NCBI GenBank assembly: GCA_964387145.1
Contig: CAYLVM010000113.1
Location: forward strand, 1-7,673
Source of the DNA: JAMBLL01 sp964387145
GTDB taxonomy: Bacteria > Actinomycetota > Acidimicrobiia > Spongiisociales > UBA5794
Reading direction: 5' to 3'
Length of the DNA: 7,673 nt
Below, piece after piece: positions 4,536 to 7,673 of this stretch. A program made the translations under genes and the position numbers. Each line of letters starts with the position of its first letter. The stretch's first letter is position 1. The notes under the pieces are model-generated. The model ran no database searches. It was not told the origin of the DNA and saw nothing but the letters and a program-made list of their open reading frames with translations.

Positions 4536-5788
4536 CCGGCTTCGATCACATCGAACCCTGTGAACGGCACGAGTACGTCCGGAATATGGATCGACCCGTC
4601 GGCATCTTGATGGTTCTCCATCAGAGCGATGAGGTGGCGTGGCGTCACAACGGTGCCGTTGAGTGTGTGCACGAACTGATTCCTGCCGTCGGCCTTGACC
4701 CGTATCTTGAGGCGTCTCGCCTGAAAGTCTGTGGTGTTGGAGGTCGAGGTGATCTCTCGGTACCGGCCCTGACCCGGGAACCAGGCCTCGATGTCGTACT
4801 TCTTGGCGGCAGAGGAGCCGAGGTCGCCTGCAGCAACGTTGACGACTCTGTACGGGATGTCGAGCGCCCGCACGATCTCCTCTTCGCGCTCGAGGAGGTA
4901 GTCGTGTTCGTCACGTGAGCGGTCCGGGTGGACGAACGAGAACATCTCGGCCTTGTCGAACTGGTGAACACGGAACATGCCTCTCGTGTCCTTGCCATAG
5001 GTCCCCGCCTCGACACGAAAGCAAGTCGACATCCCGACGTACCGCAGCGGGAGCTCGTCGACGTCGAGGATCTCATCGCCGTGCATCGCTGCAAGAGGAA
5101 CCTCTGACGTACCCACGAGGTACAGATCGTCCTCCCTGACCGAGTACACCTGTTCCCTGTCACCGGGGAAGAACCCCGTACCGTACAAGGCGTGTTCACG
5201 AACGAGCACCGGTGGTATCACCGGCGTGAACCCGTACGTCGACACCGTCGTGACGGCCCAACGCATGAGCGCCATCTCGAGGAGCGCGAGCTTCCCCTTC
5301 TTCAAGGCGAACCGACTCCCGGACATCTTGACAGCCCGTTCGATGTCTATGACACCGAGCGCCACACCGAGATCGACGTGATCGCGAACCTCGAAGTCGA
5401 ACTCCGGTGGTACACCGACCTTTTTGATCTCCACCGCATCTTCCTCTTCAAGACCCTCTGCGGCGGTCGGATCCGTCATGTTCGGAAGAGCGATCCAACG
5501 AGCATTGAACTCCTCGTCGAGCGCATCCGCCTCGGCTACCAGTGCCTTGTAGCGCTCAGCGATCTCGCCGGCCTCATCAATAGCTGCCTGCCTGTCATCC
5601 CCCGAAAGCGACGAGATCGACTTGCCGATCTCCTTCTGCTTGGCCCGCAACTCCTCGGCTTGAGCACGGATAGCTCTCCGCTGCTGATCGAGCGCCACGA
5701 GGCGGTCGAGGTCGATCTCGACGCCCCGACGTGCAAGGGACCGCTCCAGTTCTTCGGGTCGCTCTCTGAGAATGGTGATGTCGATCAT
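4532..5788 (-). CDS. serS: seryl-tRNA synthetase
   Basis: SerRS charges all serine tRNAs, and tRNA-Sec where present, in the cytoplasm. The 418-aa protein has the expected order. An N-terminal antiparallel coiled coil (about 30-100), which grips the long variable arm of tRNA-Ser, is followed by class II motif 1 near GFTPVIPPVLV (186-196). Next come TSEVPL (227-232), motif 2 STCFRVEAGTYGKDTRG (254-270) and motif 3 NGTVVTPRHLIALMENHQ (377-394) with its invariant Arg384. Motif 3 differs from the common form at several positions, but the catalytic Arg is present. The start MIDITILRERPEE matches family N-termini. The gene follows DUF4446 by 10 nt and overlaps menG by 4 nt. No strong ribosome site is seen, consistent with coupling. 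Three of its tRNA substrates lie within 6 kb. Confidence 0.97.
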   Translation of the reverse strand: MIDITILRERPEELERSLARRGVEIDLDRLVALDQQRRAIRAQAEELRAKQKEIGKSISSLSGDDRQAAIDEAGEIAERYKALVAEADALDEEFNARWIALPNMTDPTAAEGLEEEDAVEIKKVGVPPEFDFEVRDHVDLGVALGVIDIERAVKMSGSRFALKKGKLALLEMALMRWAVTTVSTYGFTPVIPPVLVREHALYGTGFFPGDREQVYSVREDDLYLVGTSEVPLAAMHGDEILDVDELPLRYVGMSTCFRVEAGTYGKDTRGMFRVHQFDKAEMFSFVHPDRSRDEHDYLLEREEEIVRALDIPYRVVNVAAGDLGSSAAKKYDIEAWFPGQGRYREITSTSNTTDFQARRLKIRVKADGRNQFVHTLNGTVVTPRHLIALMENHQDADGSIHIPDVLVPFTGFDVIEAG

Positions 5789-5798
5789 GGCTCAGAGG

Positions 5799-6245
5799 TT
5801 ACCGACCCAACGCGCGGTCTACTGCTGCCTGCTCTTCGGGGGAGAGTTCCTCGACCCCGGATCCCGATCGCACTTCCTTGGTGAAGAACACGGTGTCGAC
5901 ACGAGACGTCAGCAGGGAGATGACGAGACCATCCCCCCGCTGGTTGAGCAGCGCAATCGAGCGCGACTGGTTTCCAACGATATTGTTGAAAGCGTCGTAC
6001 GCCACGACGCCCACGTAGCTGATCGCGTACGGAAGCCTTCCCTCGAGGTCCTCGACTCGGGTCGTGAACTCTCGGATCGTTACTTCATTTGCGATCGTTC
6101 GCTGGTCCACTGCCCGCAGCACCGCAATGACGTTGCCATCCTCGGGTACAGCGTCCACCTTCTTCCTGATGGCCTGTAGCTGAATCGCCTGCCAAATGGC
6201 GAGGATGACGACCAAGACGGCCACGGCGATGAGTGCCACACTCAT
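5799..6245 (-). CDS. DUF4446 family membrane protein
   Basis: This 148-aa protein begins with a hydrophobic span (about residues 2-19). A helical, possibly coiled segment rich in charged residues follows (about 25-70). The family-like domain has YDAFNNIVGNQSRSIALLN (about 83-101), GDGLVISLLTSR (about 104-115) and the C-terminal SPEEQAAVDRAL. That pattern matches the DUF4446 family of small anchored proteins, whose function is not known. Its ATG overlaps the upstream gene's TGA (ATGA), and serS starts 10 nt after its stop, so it appears to be translated as part of the serS unit. No role in tRNA charging can be claimed from position alone. Confidence 0.85.
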   Translation of the reverse strand: MSVALIAVAVLVVILAIWQAIQLQAIRKKVDAVPEDGNVIAVLRAVDQRTIANEVTIREFTTRVEDLEGRLPYAISYVGVVAYDAFNNIVGNQSRSIALLNQRGDGLVISLLTSRVDTVFFTKEVRSGSGVEELSPEEQAAVDRALGR

Positions 6246-7246
6246 GACTCAGCGTTCCAGATGAATACGAGTTCCCACACGTTGTTCTCCGCGTCGATAT
6301 CGTCTTGGATCGTCACCGTCAGCTTGGCTTGATACAGGCCACCGGCGGTGATCTCGAGGTTGTCGAACAACACCGTAGTCGAAGCACCAGCGACAAGACC
6401 ATCGACGACACTCGAGCGCGTGACCACGGCGTCACTGTTGATCTCGAATAGTTCGAGGTCTACGGCGATCCTGGTTTCGTCCTCATTGCCTGCGTTCGTC
6501 ACGAGGGCGTTGATCGCGATCTTGTCGGAGAACGGAACGATCGGGACACCCGCCCGGTCACCGACGGGTGTGGGCTCGATCATCCCCGTTACTGAGACGT
6601 CCCTGTGCGGGGAGAGGGAGTATGCGGCCTGGATTCGTAACACGAGATTCGTGGCACTGAACCGCAGCGGGTCGGCATCCGTTGGAGCGATGTAGGTAAT
6701 GGAAGGGAAGTCGGGGAGGTCGGCACCGTCAGGGGTGTCGACCAGCGACTCTTTGAACAGTGCGTAGGCTGCGTCACCCACCCGCAACTGATCGAGGGAT
6801 GCTTGCAGTTCGGCCACCGCCGTATCGACGATCTCGCCGTCCATGATCCCGAGAATGACACGCTCAGCCTCCTCGGCACCGTCGAGCCACGAGGCCGTTG
6901 CTGTCACCAGGGTCCCGTACGAAGACCCGATCGACGACGGCACATCGACGGCCATCAGCGCGTCGGCCTCTGCCGCCGCATCGACCACGGCCTTGAGTCG
7001 ACGGGTGAGGTCCTGGCGGGTCACGACACCTATCGAGGCAAGTATCTCGCCGAAAGAGACAGACGAGACCTCGTGGATGCCACTCACTTCCTCTGCGACA
7101 GAGAAGAACTCAACGGTGGTCCGTTGCTCGGTCTGACGCGACGCGACGACCGCGATCAACGCGATGATCACAGCTAGAGAAGAAGCGATCAGCAGCCAGC
7201 GACGTGTCTTGGAACGCCGATCTGACCGGTAAGGCGGATACGCCAT
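6242..7246 (-). CDS. membrane-anchored extracytoplasmic protein of unknown function, CARDB-like C-terminus
   Basis: I do not recognise this 334-aa protein. It has a short basic cytoplasmic tail (RRSKTRRW at about 10-17), one membrane span (about 18-40) and a long outside part. Residues about 45-190 look mainly helical and rich in Ala, Val, Asp and Glu. Residues about 225-334 look like a beta-sandwich of CARDB type: INALVTNAGNEDETRIAVDL, a GASTTVLF turn and a DAENNVWEL ending. The ATG at 7246 is only 2 nt past the last base of tRNA-Leu(CAG), leaving no room for a ribosome site outside the tRNA. No later start would keep the basic tail and membrane span. It overlaps DUF4446 by 4 nt. A cell-envelope role is only inference. 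Confidence 0.8.
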   Translation of the reverse strand: MAYPPYRSDRRSKTRRWLLIASSLAVIIALIAVVASRQTEQRTTVEFFSVAEEVSGIHEVSSVSFGEILASIGVVTRQDLTRRLKAVVDAAAEADALMAVDVPSSIGSSYGTLVTATASWLDGAEEAERVILGIMDGEIVDTAVAELQASLDQLRVGDAAYALFKESLVDTPDGADLPDFPSITYIAPTDADPLRFSATNLVLRIQAAYSLSPHRDVSVTGMIEPTPVGDRAGVPIVPFSDKIAINALVTNAGNEDETRIAVDLELFEINSDAVVTRSSVVDGLVAGASTTVLFDNLEITAGGLYQAKLTVTIQDDIDAENNVWELVFIWNAES

Positions 7247-7248
7247 CG

Positions 7249-7332
<84 letters not shown>

Positions 7333-7342
7333 GTAATCCGGA

Positions 7343-7372
7343 AGGCTACATGAGAGCCAAGACAACAGGCAA
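7343..7372 (-). promoter_or_regulatory. putative promoter of tRNA-Leu and the serS unit
   Basis: On the minus strand TTGCCT (7372-7367; four of six to TTGACA) and TAGCCT (7348-7343; three of six to TATAAT) are separated by 18 bp. The -10 box ends 10 nt before the tRNA. The match is moderate, but no better candidate lies between heptad array C and the tRNA. Confidence 0.4.
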
Positions 7373-7383
7373 AGAGTTGGAAG

Positions 7384-7418
7384 GTTCACTGTTTTCCGTT
7401 CTCCGTTTTCCGTTTTCC
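7384..7418 (-). repeat. heptad tandem array C (unit GTTTTCC)
   Basis: Five units in exact register read GTTCACT, GTTTTCC, GTTCTCC, GTTTTCC, GTTTTCC. On the minus strand they are GGAAAAC-like, and the last (AGTGAAC) resembles the units of arrays A and D. It lies upstream of the tRNA-Leu promoter and abuts the inverted repeat at 7419-7492. Confidence 0.9.
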
Positions 7419-7492
7419 GGACGGTGAGCGAGCCCCCGAGTGATGTGGGGATACAAGCCCGCTGGCTCGGCACGCACGCATTTACACCGTCC
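7419..7492. other. inverted-repeat segment, possible structured RNA or regulatory element
   Basis: GGACGGTG at 7419-7426 is exactly complementary to CACCGTCC at 7485-7492. Nested inside, CGAGCC at 7429-7434 is complementary to GGCTCG at 7464-7469, with further possible pairing of CCCC at 7434-7437 with GGGG at 7447-7450 (one base competes between the last two stems). The 74-nt segment has no plausible reading frame and is not a tRNA. It lies precisely between heptad arrays C and D. Which strand, if any, is transcribed is unknown. Confidence 0.5.
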
Positions 7493-7505
7493 ATGTAGCG
7501 GTCCG

Positions 7506-7533
7506 GTCAACGGTGAACGGTCAACGGTGAACG
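7506..7533 (+). repeat. heptad tandem array D (unit GTGAACG/GTCAACG)
   Basis: Four units alternate exactly: GTCAACG, GTGAACG, GTCAACG, GTGAACG. The alternation means it can also be read as two perfect 14-bp repeats. It lies upstream of the FhaA-like gene. With arrays A to C it shares the 7-bp period and a purine-rich unit ending in AC when suitably oriented. Confidence 0.9.
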
Positions 7534-7575
7534 TGCTCTTCATCCACCAACCCCACGCGTAGCGCGGACACCTCA

Positions 7576-7581
7576 TAGAAT
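7576..7581 (+). promoter_or_regulatory. -10 box implying a leaderless fhaA-like transcript
   Basis: TAGAAT (five of six to TATAAT) is followed by 7 nt and then the ATG at 7589, so transcription should begin at the start codon. No ribosome site is present between them, and no -35 consensus is clear. Confidence 0.6.
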
Positions 7582-7588
7582 CACCCTC

Positions 7589-7673
7589 ATGAACCTTGCA
7601 CAGGGCCTCGAACGACGCCTGGAGAACCTCGCCGACGGTGCCAGCGCCTCACTGTTTCGCGGTCGCATGCATC
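7589..7673 (+). CDS. FhaA-like protein (DUF3662 N-terminus, FHA domain expected beyond the window), partial
   Basis: Only the first 28 codons are visible: MNLAQGLERRLENLADGASA followed by SLFRGRMH. The pattern of a short leader, ERRLE, a small-residue helix and SLFRG is like the start of actinobacterial FhaA proteins, which carry a DUF3662 domain, a linker and a C-terminal FHA domain binding phosphothreonine. In other actinobacteria fhaA begins a cluster with fhaB, pstP, rodA, pbpA and pknB that links Ser/Thr kinase signalling to wall growth. That such genes follow here is a prediction. The start has a good -10 box 7 nt upstream and looks leaderless. Confidence 0.6.
   Translation, partial: MNLAQGLERRLENLADGASASLFRGRMH

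Overview
The window looks like chromosomal DNA of a GC-rich actinobacterium, probably a deep or poorly characterised branch such as Acidimicrobiia (inference). The support is a class II fructose-bisphosphate aldolase of actinobacterial style, the start of an FhaA-like (DUF3662/FHA) protein at the right edge, a menaquinone-type methyltransferase, and several -10-like hexamers placed about 7 nt before a start codon, as in leaderless actinobacterial genes. No phage, transposase, CRISPR or plasmid gene is visible. The protein genes are mostly housekeeping. The unusual content is in the RNA genes and the DNA around them.

Layout. Positions 1-396 hold two class II serine tRNAs on the minus strand: tRNA-Ser(UGA), cut by the window edge, and tRNA-Ser(CGA). 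Between them are a 94-bp direct repeat and a stranded 3' tRNA-Ser fragment. On the plus strand fba follows (525-1559), convergent with tadA (2021-1572, minus). Divergent from tadA is a third serine tRNA, tRNA-Ser(GGA), at 2057-2143, also followed about 150 bp later by a stranded tRNA-Ser 3' end (2269-2292). An HSL-type alpha/beta hydrolase occupies 2346-3302. A 273-nt SRP RNA of the large, Alu-domain-bearing type fills 3402-3674. On the minus strand, running from right to left, there is an apparent transcription unit: tRNA-Leu(CAG), a 334-aa membrane-anchored protein, a DUF4446 protein, serS and menG. The protein genes overlap by ATGA or are 10 nt apart, and the first starts 2 nt after the tRNA. 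The right edge has the first 28 codons of an FhaA-like gene on the plus strand.

The genes share a theme of translation and protein targeting: three serine tRNAs plus seryl-tRNA synthetase, a leucine tRNA, the tRNA adenosine deaminase TadA and SRP RNA, together with central metabolism (fba) and quinone synthesis (menG).

Two sets of observations are not explained by ordinary annotation. First, four tandem arrays of 7-bp units lie only in intergenic DNA. They come as two pairs: one pair brackets the SRP RNA (3341-3375 and 3684-3725), the other brackets an inverted-repeat, RNA-like segment (7384-7418 and 7506-7533, around 7419-7492). Second, two serine tRNAs each carry a truncated copy of their own 3' end at an almost identical distance (150 and 149 bp), with related trailer sequences. 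This points to a tRNA-Ser-associated duplication or a decayed integration module.
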